Shown here: in pieces, positions 45,077 to 54,089 of the stretch
Layout: each line of letters opens with the position of its first letter
How positions within the stretch are numbered: position 1 is the stretch's first letter
Origin: Gaoshiqia sediminis
Lineage (GTDB): Bacteria > Bacteroidota > Bacteroidia > Bacteroidales > Prolixibacteraceae
NCBI RefSeq assembly: GCF_025907915.1
Contig: NZ_JAPAAF010000008.1
Location: 62,001-126,000, forward strand
Direction of reading: 5' to 3'
DNA length: 64,000 nucleotides
Notes under the pieces: model-generated
Seen by the model: only the letters and a program-made list of their open reading frames with translations
The model's database searches: none
Told to the model about the DNA's origin: nothing
Made by a program: the position numbers and the translations under genes

Positions 45077-46128
45077 AAATAGGTATCCTTACGTTTCATT
45101 ATTCAAACCATAATTTTGGAGCTGTATTACAGGCCTATTCGCTTTACAAATCCATCGAGTCATTAGGGCATCAAGCATATATAATAAATTTTGAACCAGA
45201 AGCGGATACAATAAAAGATCGTTTGATCGCATATCTAATTAAGATTCTCGGTTATCAATTTGAAAAATTCAGGAAAGAACATTTTCCAAACATGTTAATG
45301 AAAACGATAACTGAGGAGGAATTAAAAGGATTAAACAACGTTCTTGATGCTTTTGTGGTTGGAAGCGACCAGGTATGGAGATATAAAGGAAATAAAAAGT
45401 TACTATGTACTTATTTTTTCGATTTTGTTGATGATGAAAAACGAAAGATCTCCTACGCGGCAAGTTTTGGCATCGATAAATGGGAGGCAAACGAAGAAAT
45501 TTCCACGGAGATTTCCAGATTAATTAAGCGATTTCAAGCGGTGTCGGTTCGGGAAGAATCCGGAGTGACGATTTGTAGGGAAAACTTTGGCGTTAACGCC
45601 GTGAAAGTACTGGATCCAACACTATTGGTTGATCGCAGTTGTTTTGACGAACTAATAAAAAACACGGCTCAAAACGAGTCGCGAAATTATTTAGCCTACA
45701 TGCTTCTTGACGAAACCAAGCAAAATGAAACGTACTTCAGGAAATTTGCCTTGGAAAAAAAACTCAAATTTATCTCCATTAAAGGGAAACGGATCTCAAG
45801 AAGTAAAAATTTGTTTTATTACAACCATATATCTAAGTGGTTATATTATTTAAAACACGCAAATCTGGTGGTAACCGATTCGTTTCACTGCGTGGTTTTT
45901 TCCATAATCTTCCGTAAAAGATTTATTTGCCTGGCGAATAATAAAAGAGGGACAACACGTTTATTAAACTTGTTAAAGATCTTAAACCTTGAAAAGTATT
46001 ATTTCCTTGGACTGAAGGATTTTGAAGAGAATTACGAAGATGAGCCTATCGATTATGACTCGGTTGCAAGCATCTTGGAATCCGAAAAAAGAAAATCAAT
46101 CGAGTTTCTGAAGACAAATCTGACCTGA
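45073..46128 (+). CDS. Polysaccharide pyruvyl transferase family protein
   Basis: 351 residues. N-terminal GILTFHYSNHNFGAVLQAYS, then AFVVGSDQVWR and ISYAASFGIDKW, and the C-terminal VVTDSFHCVVFSIIFRKRFI are the family signature. These enzymes add pyruvate ketals to surface sugars using phosphoenolpyruvate. Coupled to the FrhB-like gene by ATGA overlap, the usual pairing. A/T-rich like the two preceding genes. It converges on the flippase gene with 14 bp between the stops and no clear terminator. Confidence 0.87.
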   Translation: MKIGILTFHYSNHNFGAVLQAYSLYKSIESLGHQAYIINFEPEADTIKDRLIAYLIKILGYQFEKFRKEHFPNMLMKTITEEELKGLNNVLDAFVVGSDQVWRYKGNKKLLCTYFFDFVDDEKRKISYAASFGIDKWEANEEISTEISRLIKRFQAVSVREESGVTICRENFGVNAVKVLDPTLLVDRSCFDELIKNTAQNESRNYLAYMLLDETKQNETYFRKFALEKKLKFISIKGKRISRSKNLFYYNHISKWLYYLKHANLVVTDSFHCVVFSIIFRKRFICLANNKRGTTRLLNLLKILNLEKYYFLGLKDFEENYEDEPIDYDSVASILESEKRKSIEFLKTNLT

Positions 46129-46142
46129 ACAGCAAATCATGA

Positions 46143-47624
46143 CTAAACAGCCTTTTTTATGAGGCGAAGGATCTTATCAACAGATGCATTAATATCTGGT
46201 GATATTTTAAGATAGTAAACCGTTGGTAAATAAATTGACGTAATAATGAATCCTCTCAAAAAAATATCGATAAACAAATTCTGCCGGGCGATTAGTTCTT
46301 GTATAAGAAATGCTGAAATCAAAATAATCGCAACAATCAAAAATTTATAATTAAACGGTTGCAACTTAAACTTCCATAGCAGATAAGAATATCTCATCAG
46401 GTTGTTCAGGAAAAGCCCGGCCGCAATGGACACGGCTGCCCCAACAATTCCCCACAGCGGGGTGAGCACATACAGTAAAACGCCAACCACCGCGATCAGC
46501 ACCACAACAAAATAAAGCGACACCCGGTAATGCTTTGAAAAAGCGAGGACCTGCGCATTGGCGCCGGTCAGCATATCAAAAAGGTAGCCCAGGCCAATAA
46601 AAAAAATGACCCATTTGGACTGGACATAATCGTCACCCAGAATAATGAGAATGTTGTGGATGTTGGCCCAGATGCCCAGAAAAAGAAAACCGCCAATGAT
46701 AAACTGATTGAGGCAGCTTTTATAGTAGATGTCGCGGATGGCTGCCAGCTTGCCCTCGGCCCAGGCATCGGCAATGAGGGTGCCCGAAATCTTCAACAGT
46801 GGGCGCGACGGGATTACCACCAGTGTTCCAAAGTAAAAAGCGATGGTATAGACGCCCGTATTGCTGAGGTCCAGAATCTGGTTGACGACAATTTTGTCGA
46901 TATTGAAAACCGCCATTGTGCCCAGCCCCCCCAAAATGGAAAAAGCAGCCACATCGATCATTTCTTTCAGAAACGATTTGTTGATGAACTTAAAATCAGT
47001 CCGGAAATGGATTTCGCCCCGGAGGAAAAGGAGGATCAGGATCAGCAATCCTTTAAGGGAAATTACAGTTGCGTAACCCAAAATAAGCTGGTGATGATTA
47101 ATCAGCCCTAATGCAAACACCACGACCAGCAAAAACAGGAACACGCGCTGCAAAAAATCCTGCAGAAAAATGCCCGACACCGCATCGTACAACACCTTAT
47201 TGTACGTGTCGAGTTGCGTGTAAATCATGGCAAAGAAGGTGAGTGGCACCAGCAGGTAAATGTAGTCGGCAAACAAGGCCGATTTTTCCTGATTGTTTTC
47301 CATCAGCAAGGGCGAAAACAGGAAATAGGCCAGCAAAAACAGGGAGAAGCCTACTGCCATAAACAGGGCCGTAATGGCCACGAACCCGTGGTGCCCGCTT
47401 GCGTTGTTGCGAAAATAGGGGAACAAGCGTGAGGTTACTCCTGCCGAACCCAGCATCGAGAACTGACCGAACAGGGTAGCGTATGCGCCAAACAATCCGA
47501 ACAGGCCTACCATATCGGTGGTCAGAAAATTGGGGTACAGGTACGAAGTGGTGACAAACCCGATGAGCACCCCCAGGTACGACCAAAGACTGCCTTTTAT
47601 GGATTGTTTAATGATAATGCCCAT
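46143..47624 (-). CDS. Polysaccharide flippase (Wzx/MATE-like)
   Basis: 493 residues with about 12-14 hydrophobic segments and the N-terminus MGIIIKQSIKGSLWSYLGVL typical of oligosaccharide flippases. It would move a lipid-linked glycan unit across the inner membrane. It is transcribed against the glycosyltransferase/pyruvyl transferase operon and divergently from the YfhO gene, with only 69 bp to that start. Less A/T-rich than the three genes before it. Confidence 0.88.
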   Translation of the reverse strand: MGIIIKQSIKGSLWSYLGVLIGFVTTSYLYPNFLTTDMVGLFGLFGAYATLFGQFSMLGSAGVTSRLFPYFRNNASGHHGFVAITALFMAVGFSLFLLAYFLFSPLLMENNQEKSALFADYIYLLVPLTFFAMIYTQLDTYNKVLYDAVSGIFLQDFLQRVFLFLLVVVFALGLINHHQLILGYATVISLKGLLILILLFLRGEIHFRTDFKFINKSFLKEMIDVAAFSILGGLGTMAVFNIDKIVVNQILDLSNTGVYTIAFYFGTLVVIPSRPLLKISGTLIADAWAEGKLAAIRDIYYKSCLNQFIIGGFLFLGIWANIHNILIILGDDYVQSKWVIFFIGLGYLFDMLTGANAQVLAFSKHYRVSLYFVVVLIAVVGVLLYVLTPLWGIVGAAVSIAAGLFLNNLMRYSYLLWKFKLQPFNYKFLIVAIILISAFLIQELIARQNLFIDIFLRGFIITSIYLPTVYYLKISPDINASVDKILRLIKKAV

Positions 47625-47651
47625 TTGTACCGGTTTCCCTGATTATTTCTT

Positions 47652-47659
47652 TATTTTTG
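47652..47659 (+). promoter_or_regulatory. Candidate -7 element of the YfhO/ftsX operon
   Basis: TATTTTTG, 34 bp before the ATG at 47694, fits TAnnTTTG. Confidence 0.45.
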
Positions 47660-47693
47660 CTTCAATTTGAAACGAGAAAAGCTTTAAATAATT

Positions 47694-50198
47694 ATGGCAA
47701 AGATAAAAGGCAATCGCAATATATTGGCAGTAACCGGAATTATTCTCTTCTTTATCATCACCGCATTTCTCTATTTTTCGCCCCAGCTTGAAGGCAAAAA
47801 GCTGGATGCCGGCGATACCGCCCATTATCTGGGCATGGCAAAAGAAGTCAATGATTTCCGGGCCGAAACCGGCGAAGAAGCCTTGTGGACCAACAGCATG
47901 TTTGGCGGGATGCCCGCTTACCTGATTTCCGTGAAACATGGCGGCGAGCTGCTGGCCAGGGTGCAGACATTTTACAACACCCTCCTTCCCCGACCGGCCG
48001 GCTATCTCGTATTGTACTGCCTGTTCTTTTTTGTGCTGACCTTGTTACTGGGCGTCAACCCCTTTGCCGGTGCAGCTGGCGCCCTCATGTACGGTTTTGC
48101 CACCTTCTTTTTTGTACTGATGGGCGCCGGGCACATGACCAAAGTACACACGCTGACGTACATGGCCCTGGTGGTTGCAGGGGTACTGATGGCCTACCGA
48201 AACCAACCAGTTGCAGGCAGTTTGGTTACCGCCATTGGCCTGTCGTGGATGCTGAGCGCCAACCACCCGCAAATGACCTATTACGCCGGAATCATGGTCG
48301 TGCTGATCGGAATTAGCTACCTGGTTGCAGCGGTCCGGGAAAAAACGCTGCCTGCCTTCCTGAAAGCATCCGGCCTGCTGCTGATTGCCCTGGTGCTGGC
48401 CGTGGGCACTAACTTTGGCCGTTTGTACACCACCTATGAATACGGGAAAGATTCCATTCGCGGCGCTTCGGAGCTTACCACTGACGAAGACAACCAAACC
48501 GCGGGGCTCGATAAAAATTACATCCTGGATTACAGCTACGACTGGGGCGAGGCCATGACGGCTTTCATCCCGCGCTTTAAAGGCGGTGGCATGAGCGAAC
48601 CGTTGGGCGAGAAATCGGAGGTATACCGCTTTTTCGAAAAGAACCAGGGAAAAGCCGCAGCCAAACAAGTAACTGCCGCCCTACCGATGTATTGGGGGAG
48701 CCAACCCATTTCGAGCGCTCCATTCTACTACGGGGCCGTGCTGTGCTTCCTGTTTGTGCTTGGTTTATTTGTGGTAAAAGGAACTGACAAATGGTGGATT
48801 GCCGCCGTGGTAGTCGTTTCCTTCTTGCTTTCGTTGGGAAAGAATGCGGCCTGGCTCAGCAATTTCATGATAGACTACTTTCCGGGCTACAACAAATTCC
48901 GCGACGTGAAGAACATCATTGTCATCCAGCATTTTTCAATGGCTTTACTGGGCGTGCTGGCCATCCGCGAAATCTATCTTCAACGACTGGATAAGGCTAT
49001 TTTGCTGAAAAAACTGAAACACGCCTGGTTTATTTTGGGCGGACTGGCCTTGCTATTCGTGGTGTTCCCCGGACTGGCAGGCGATTTTACCGGACCAACG
49101 GATGCCCGCCTGGCGCAAGCCGGTTGGCCCGAACAACTACTTGGCGCCCTGCGCGACGACCGCCGCATGGTGCTACGAACAGATGCCTTTAAAGCACTGA
49201 TATTTATCAGCCTGGCGGCAGGCCTCATCTGGCTGTACGTGAAGCAAAAACTCAAAGCCAGCTATGCACTGGCACTTTGGGTGGCACTGATCTTTGCCGA
49301 CATGTGGCCGGTAAATAAAAAATATTTGAACGATGATAATTTCACCTCCAAATCGAAGGCCGAAGCACCCTATAAAGCGTCGGCTGCCGATCAGGAAATT
49401 TTGAAAGACACCGACCCGGATTACCGCGTCCTGAACCTTACAGTCAGCCTCTTTCAGGATGCCTCCACCTCGTATTTCCACAAATCGCTGGGGGGTTATC
49501 ATGGCGCTAAAATGGAGCGCTACCAGGAATTGTTCGACCATCAGCTGTTCCCCGAGGTCCGTACGCTGATCGGTGGATTTCAGAAGCCGGAAGCCATCGA
49601 TTCGGTGATGCGTTCGCTTTCGGTGGTCAACATGCTGAACACGAAATACATCATCTACGACCCGAACCGTGCGCCGCTCCAAAACCACCATGCCCTGGGT
49701 CATGCCTGGTTTGTGGATGAAGTGAAGTTGGTGGAAGATGCCAACGAGGAAATCGCTGCGCTGGCCGGTTTTGATGCTGCGGAAGAAGCCCTGGTTGACC
49801 AACGTTTCTCCGAAATGCTGAAAGACATGCAGTTTGGCGGGGCCGGCGAGTCGCAGATCGAACTGCTGGAGTACCGCCCCAATTACCTGAAATACAAGGC
49901 ACGGGCAAAGAATACTTCGCTGGCCGTGTTTTCCGAAATTTATTACCCCAAAGGCTGGAAAGCATACATCGACGGGCAGGAAACCGATCATCTGCGGGCC
50001 AACTACGTGCTGCGGGCCCTGCCTGTTCCTGCCGGTGAGCACGAGATTGAATTCCGTTTTGAACCGGCTTCGTATTTCACCGGAAATAAAATTTCGCTGG
50101 CCAGTTCGCTCCTGCTGATCCTGGCGCTGGCACTGGTCGGCTATTCAACTTACAAAAAGAAGGCTGTTCATGAAAAGGAAGTCTCCGGCAAGGCTTAA
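47694..50198 (+). CDS. YfhO-family multispanning membrane protein
   Basis: 834 residues with about 11-12 hydrophobic segments followed by a soluble C-terminal domain (about 560-790) and a last membrane segment. It fits the Bacteroidota YfhO group, e.g. LDAGDTAHYLGMAKEVNDFR with TNSMFGGMPAYL at the start and FSEIYYPKGWKAYIDGQE near the end. YfhO proteins are GT-C-fold membrane proteins linked to sugar transfer onto teichoic acids or glycolipids in Firmicutes; the substrate here is unknown. It overlaps ftsX by 29 bp. Confidence 0.85.
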   Translation: MAKIKGNRNILAVTGIILFFIITAFLYFSPQLEGKKLDAGDTAHYLGMAKEVNDFRAETGEEALWTNSMFGGMPAYLISVKHGGELLARVQTFYNTLLPRPAGYLVLYCLFFFVLTLLLGVNPFAGAAGALMYGFATFFFVLMGAGHMTKVHTLTYMALVVAGVLMAYRNQPVAGSLVTAIGLSWMLSANHPQMTYYAGIMVVLIGISYLVAAVREKTLPAFLKASGLLLIALVLAVGTNFGRLYTTYEYGKDSIRGASELTTDEDNQTAGLDKNYILDYSYDWGEAMTAFIPRFKGGGMSEPLGEKSEVYRFFEKNQGKAAAKQVTAALPMYWGSQPISSAPFYYGAVLCFLFVLGLFVVKGTDKWWIAAVVVVSFLLSLGKNAAWLSNFMIDYFPGYNKFRDVKNIIVIQHFSMALLGVLAIREIYLQRLDKAILLKKLKHAWFILGGLALLFVVFPGLAGDFTGPTDARLAQAGWPEQLLGALRDDRRMVLRTDAFKALIFISLAAGLIWLYVKQKLKASYALALWVALIFADMWPVNKKYLNDDNFTSKSKAEAPYKASAADQEILKDTDPDYRVLNLTVSLFQDASTSYFHKSLGGYHGAKMERYQELFDHQLFPEVRTLIGGFQKPEAIDSVMRSLSVVNMLNTKYIIYDPNRAPLQNHHALGHAWFVDEVKLVEDANEEIAALAGFDAAEEALVDQRFSEMLKDMQFGGAGESQIELLEYRPNYLKYKARAKNTSLAVFSEIYYPKGWKAYIDGQETDHLRANYVLRALPVPAGEHEIEFRFEPASYFTGNKISLASSLLLILALALVGYSTYKKKAVHEKEVSGKA

Positions 50199-51048
50199 AC
50201 GCCGATTGGTGCGCTCATACCTGACCTCCACCATCAGCATTACTCTGGTATTGTTCTTGGTGGGCATTCTGTCGTTGCTGGTATTGAATGCCGAACGGCT
50301 ATCGGAATACGTACGTGAGCATGTTGGCTTTACGCTGGTGCTGCACGATCATGTTCGCGATGTGGAGGTACTCCGCCTGCAAAAAATATTGAGCGCTACG
50401 CCCTTTGTGAAATCCACCGAATTTGTCGGGAAGGAAGAAGCCGCCGCACGACTGACCGAAGAGTTGGGCGAGGATTTTACCGGCTTCCTGGGCTTCAACC
50501 CGCTGTTCTCATCTATCGATGTCAAGTTATATGCCGAATACATGCAACCCGACAGTCTGGTGATTCTCGAAAACGAATTTCTGGAATTCCCCGAAGTACA
50601 GGAAGTTTTTTACCAGCGAGACCTGGTCAAAATCATCAACGAAAATGTGCAACGCATCAGCCTCTTTCTGCTGGTTTTTTCATTGTCGCTTTTGTTTATT
50701 TTCACCACCCTCATCAACAACACCATCCGCATTTCTATTTATTCTCAGCGGTTTATCATCAACACCATGAAACTGGTTGGTGCAACGCGCCCCTTTATCC
50801 GCCGGCCTTTTGTGATGAGAAGCATCAGCTACGGGCTACTGGCCGGATTGATCGCCAACGCGGCGCTGCTGTTGCTGATTCATTCGTTCCAACAGGATTT
50901 TAAAGGTATCCTGGATCTTCGGCAAATCGATACGATTGGGATCACCTTTGCTATTGTTTTACTGTTCGGAGTACTAATTTCGTGGCTTTCAACCCTACTG
51001 GCTGTAAATAAATTTCTTCGCTTACGGTTTGAAGAGTTATATTATTGA
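50170..51048 (+). CDS. ftsX: Cell division ABC-transporter-like membrane protein FtsX
   Basis: 292 residues, four membrane segments (about 17-40, 168-190, 215-237, 255-280) with a large extracytoplasmic domain between the first two. With FtsE it regulates wall hydrolases at the septum. Motifs STEFVGKEEAAARLTEELGE and IINTMKLVGATRPFIRRPF are typical. The start at 50170 lies inside the YfhO gene. ftsE is not adjacent, which is normal in Bacteroidota. Confidence 0.92.
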   Translation: MKRKSPARLKRRLVRSYLTSTISITLVLFLVGILSLLVLNAERLSEYVREHVGFTLVLHDHVRDVEVLRLQKILSATPFVKSTEFVGKEEAAARLTEELGEDFTGFLGFNPLFSSIDVKLYAEYMQPDSLVILENEFLEFPEVQEVFYQRDLVKIINENVQRISLFLLVFSLSLLFIFTTLINNTIRISIYSQRFIINTMKLVGATRPFIRRPFVMRSISYGLLAGLIANAALLLLIHSFQQDFKGILDLRQIDTIGITFAIVLLFGVLISWLSTLLAVNKFLRLRFEELYY

Positions 51049-51075
51049 TTATTTTTGACCAGCAAGTTTACGATC

Positions 51076-51330
51076 ATGGCAAAAAAAGAACAAAACATAA
51101 CAGACTCCCAATTCGCTTTAGGAAAAGAAAATTTCAGACTTCTGCTCATCGGCTTCGTCATTATTGTTATTGGTTTTATCCTAATGGTGGGCGGGCAAAG
51201 TGAGGATCCTGCGGTTTTCAATACCGAGATTTTCAGCTTCCGCCGGATTACCCTGGCCCCGGTTGTGGTGCTGTTCGGATTTATGTTTGTCATTTTTGCC
51301 ATCATGAAAAAAGCCAAACCACAGGACTAA
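51076..51330 (+). CDS. DUF3098 small membrane protein
   Basis: 84 residues from the ATG at 51076 (MAKKEQNITDSQFALGKENF), preferred over an ATG seven codons up. Two hydrophobic segments: LLLIGFVIIVIGFILMVGG and LAPVVVLFGFMFVIFAIM, joined by EDPAVFNTEIFSFRRI. This matches DUF3098, which regularly follows ftsX in Bacteroidota. Function unknown. In many relatives uppP comes next; here truB does, after 156 bp. Confidence 0.88.
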   Translation: MAKKEQNITDSQFALGKENFRLLLIGFVIIVIGFILMVGGQSEDPAVFNTEIFSFRRITLAPVVVLFGFMFVIFAIMKKAKPQD

Positions 51331-51418
51331 CAGGTAGCTTTATCGTAAGGCTTTGTTACCTTTCCCCTTATTTACCCATTTATTTTCCTTCGACTTACCC
51401 GATTACCAGTTGATTTAC

Positions 51419-51426
51419 TATTTTTG
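51419..51426 (+). promoter_or_regulatory. Candidate -7 element of truB
   Basis: TATTTTTG then CAGG, 60 bp before the truB ATG at 51487. Confidence 0.45.
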
Positions 51427-51486
51427 CAGGCTGAAAAAATCCGAACAGGCAATTTCAGTTGAATAAATAATTTTAAAGGCTTTAGA

Positions 51487-52200
51487 ATGGGGATTGAACC
51501 CAAAAAATACGATTTCCAGCAAGGAGAAATTTTACTGTTTGACAAAGAGCTGGAATGGACATCATTTGATTTGGTACAAAAAGTACGCAACAAACTCTGC
51601 CGTGCGTTGGGAATAAAGAAACTAAAAGTGGGCCACGCCGGCACCCTCGACCCCAAAGCCACCGGTCTGATGATTCTGTGTACCGGGAAAGCCACCAAGC
51701 AAATAGAAAGTTTACAAGCCGAAGAAAAGGAATACATCGCCACCCTAAAGCTGGGCGCCACCACGCCATCCTTCGACCTGGAAACAGAAGAAGACGCACA
51801 ATTCCCAACCGACCACATCAACCAGACGTTGATTGAGGAAGTATTGAAGCATTTCACCGGCGAACAGTTGCAGGTGCCGCCTATTTTCAGCGCAGTCAAG
51901 GTTGACGGCAAACGGGCTTACACCCATGCCCGCAAAGGACAAGACGTGAAACTAAACGCCAAACTGATCCGGATTCCGCACATCGAACTTATCCGTTTTG
52001 AGGGCAGCCAACTGGTTATCCGGGTGGCGTGCAGCAAAGGCACCTACATCCGGGCCTTGGCGCGTGACATTGGCGAGGCACTGAACAGCGGCGCTTATTT
52101 GACCGGCCTAAAACGCACCAAAATAGGAAAGTTTGACGTAGAAGAAGCGATGAGCATCGATTTTTTTGTGGAAAATTTAAATCAATTTGTAACCAACTAA
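51487..52200 (+). CDS. truB: tRNA pseudouridine(55) synthase
   Basis: 237 residues. The catalytic aspartate is D55 in VGHAGTLDPKATGLMILCTG, and YIRALARDIGEAL and the FSAVKVDGKRAY region are present. It makes pseudouridine 55 in the T-loop of tRNAs. The length is that of the shorter Bacteroidota form without a PUA domain. Separated from queA by 99 bp. Confidence 0.95.
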   Translation: MGIEPKKYDFQQGEILLFDKELEWTSFDLVQKVRNKLCRALGIKKLKVGHAGTLDPKATGLMILCTGKATKQIESLQAEEKEYIATLKLGATTPSFDLETEEDAQFPTDHINQTLIEEVLKHFTGEQLQVPPIFSAVKVDGKRAYTHARKGQDVKLNAKLIRIPHIELIRFEGSQLVIRVACSKGTYIRALARDIGEALNSGAYLTGLKRTKIGKFDVEEAMSIDFFVENLNQFVTN

Positions 52201-52299
52201 CAACTGCGCCGTAAAAGGTCACTTTGGATTACAGGCAGCATCCGGACAGCGATCCTGCTATATGAAAGTCAATTAAGAAAATACAGATATCATTTACCT

Positions 52300-53349
52300 A
52301 TGAAGTTATCGAAGTTTAAGTACAAATTACCGGAAGAGTTAATCGCCCTGCATCCGTCCGACAACCGCGACGAATCGCGTCTGATGGTGTTGAACCGGAA
52401 AACAAAGGAGATTGAACACAAGTTATTCAAAGACATCACCGATTACTTTGAAGATCAGGACGTGATGGTCTTCAACGACACCAAGGTTTTTCCGGCTCGT
52501 TTGTACGGCAATAAGGAAAAGACGGGCGCCGAAATTGAGGTTTTCCTGCTACGCGAACTGAACCGCGAACAGCGTTTGTGGGATGTACTGGTGGATCCGG
52601 CCCGTAAAATCCGCATCGGAAACAAACTGTATTTTGGCGAAGACGATTTGCTGGTTGCCGAAGTCATCGACAACACTACATCACGAGGCCGCACCCTGCG
52701 CTTTTTGTTTGACGGCCCCTACGACGAATTTAAAAATACGCTTTACAGCCTGGGAGAAACACCGCTGCCCAAGTTCATCCAGCGCCCGGTAGCCCCTGAA
52801 GATAAAGATCGCTATCAAACTATATTTGCCAAACACGAAGGCGCCGTAGCCGCACCTACTGCCGGTCTGCACTTTAGCCGCGAACTGATGAAACGGCTCG
52901 AAATTATAGGCGTTGACTTCAGCTTTGTTACCCTGCACGTAGGATTGGGCAATTTCCGCAGTGTGGACGTGGAAGACCTGACCAAACACAAGATGGACTC
53001 GGAACAAATTTATATTACCGAAGAAGCTTGCGAGGTGGTTAACCGGGCAAAAATGAACAAGAAAAATGTATGTGCCGTGGGAACAACCGTCATGCGGACA
53101 CTCGAAAGCTCCGTATCCACCCAGGGCCACCTGAAACCATATGAAGGATGGACCAATAAATTCATCTTCCCTCCCTACGAATTCAGTGTGGCCAACCGCA
53201 TGATCACCAATCTCCACCTGCCCCTGTCAACCTTACTGATGATGGTGGCTGCTTTTGGAGGTTATGATTTTGTGATGGAAGCCTACCGAAAAGCCATCAA
53301 AGAGGGTTATCGCTTTGGCACATACGGCGATGCAATGTTGATCCTGTAG
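52300..53349 (+). CDS. queA: S-adenosylmethionine:tRNA ribosyltransferase-isomerase
   Basis: 349 residues, normal length. QueA moves the ribose of SAM to preQ1 at tRNA position 34 to form epoxyqueuosine. Start [20 protein letters not shown] and segments [49 protein letters not shown] are characteristic. A terminator follows the stop by 22 bp. Confidence 0.96.
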   Translation: MKLSKFKYKLPEELIALHPSDNRDESRLMVLNRKTKEIEHKLFKDITDYFEDQDVMVFNDTKVFPARLYGNKEKTGAEIEVFLLRELNREQRLWDVLVDPARKIRIGNKLYFGEDDLLVAEVIDNTTSRGRTLRFLFDGPYDEFKNTLYSLGETPLPKFIQRPVAPEDKDRYQTIFAKHEGAVAAPTAGLHFSRELMKRLEIIGVDFSFVTLHVGLGNFRSVDVEDLTKHKMDSEQIYITEEACEVVNRAKMNKKNVCAVGTTVMRTLESSVSTQGHLKPYEGWTNKFIFPPYEFSVANRMITNLHLPLSTLLMMVAAFGGYDFVMEAYRKAIKEGYRFGTYGDAMLIL

Positions 53350-53371
53350 CCCACTCTCTAAAAACAATATT

Positions 53372-53401
53372 AAAAGGTTGCCTGCCCGGCAGCCTTTTTT
53401 A
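53372..53401 (+). terminator. Terminator after queA
   Basis: Stem AAAGGTTGCC (53373-53382) against GGCAGCCTTT (53388-53397) with one mismatch and a 5-base loop, running into TTTTTT up to 53400. Confidence 0.8.
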
Positions 53402-53440
53402 TTGCGAAACAACGAATGCCTGCACTTCGCATCCGAATAT

Positions 53441-53448
53441 TATCTTTG
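53441..53448 (+). promoter_or_regulatory. Candidate -7 element of rnhA
   Basis: TATCTTTG followed by CA, 16 bp before the rnhA ATG at 53465. A good match to TAnnTTTG; it supports the downstream start. Confidence 0.5.
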
Positions 53449-53464
53449 CAAAAAAAAGAAACAA

Positions 53465-53938
53465 ATGACTGAAACCCCACGCATCACAATCTTTACCGAC
53501 GGCGCAGCACGTGGCAACCCCGGCCCCGGAGGCTACGGGGTGGTGCTACTGTCGGGGCCACACCGCAAAGAACTTTCCGATGGATTTGATCTGACGACTA
53601 ACAACCGCATGGAGTTGCTGGCTGTTATCATCGGGCTCGAAGCTTTAAAAGTCGAGAACAGCCAGGTCACCGTTTACTCCGACTCCAAATATGTGGTTGA
53701 TGCCGTTGAAAAACGCTGGGTGTGGAACTGGGTCAAAAAGCGCTTTGCCGGCAAAAAGAATGCAGACCTGTGGCAGCGGTTTCTGAAAATATACGAAAAA
53801 CACCAGGTACGTTTTGTTTGGGTAAAAGGCCATGCCAACATCCCCGAAAACGAGCGTTGCGACCAATTGGCCGTAGAAGCATCCCTGGCGTCAAACCGGA
53901 AAAAGGATATCGGATATCTGGAGTCGCAACTACAATAA
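53465..53938 (+). CDS. rnhA: Ribonuclease HI
   Basis: 157 residues from ATG 53465, preferred over the longer open frame since a terminator and promoter lie between. It cuts the RNA strand of RNA-DNA hybrids. The catalytic residues are D12 (FTDGAARGNPGPGGYG), E50 (NNRMELLAV), D73 (YSDSKYVVDAV) and D133 (RCDQLAVEA), with H123 in VKGHAN. Confidence 0.96.
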   Translation: MTETPRITIFTDGAARGNPGPGGYGVVLLSGPHRKELSDGFDLTTNNRMELLAVIIGLEALKVENSQVTVYSDSKYVVDAVEKRWVWNWVKKRFAGKKNADLWQRFLKIYEKHQVRFVWVKGHANIPENERCDQLAVEASLASNRKKDIGYLESQLQ

Positions 53939-54052
53939 TTAGTTGGCAGTCTCAGCCTCAGCATTCACTTATCCCATTCAACTGCAATCATAACTGCATA
54001 CTGGGACTGAATACTGAGACTGTGACTTAACACCGCATACCAATTTAATTCC

Positions 54053-54060
54053 TATTTTTG
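54053..54060 (+). promoter_or_regulatory. Candidate -7 element of waaA
   Basis: TATTTTTG, 29 bp before the ATG at 54090, fits TAnnTTTG. Confidence 0.45.
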
Positions 54061-54089
54061 ACGTCTGAATTTTCACATCCTTTGCCCTC

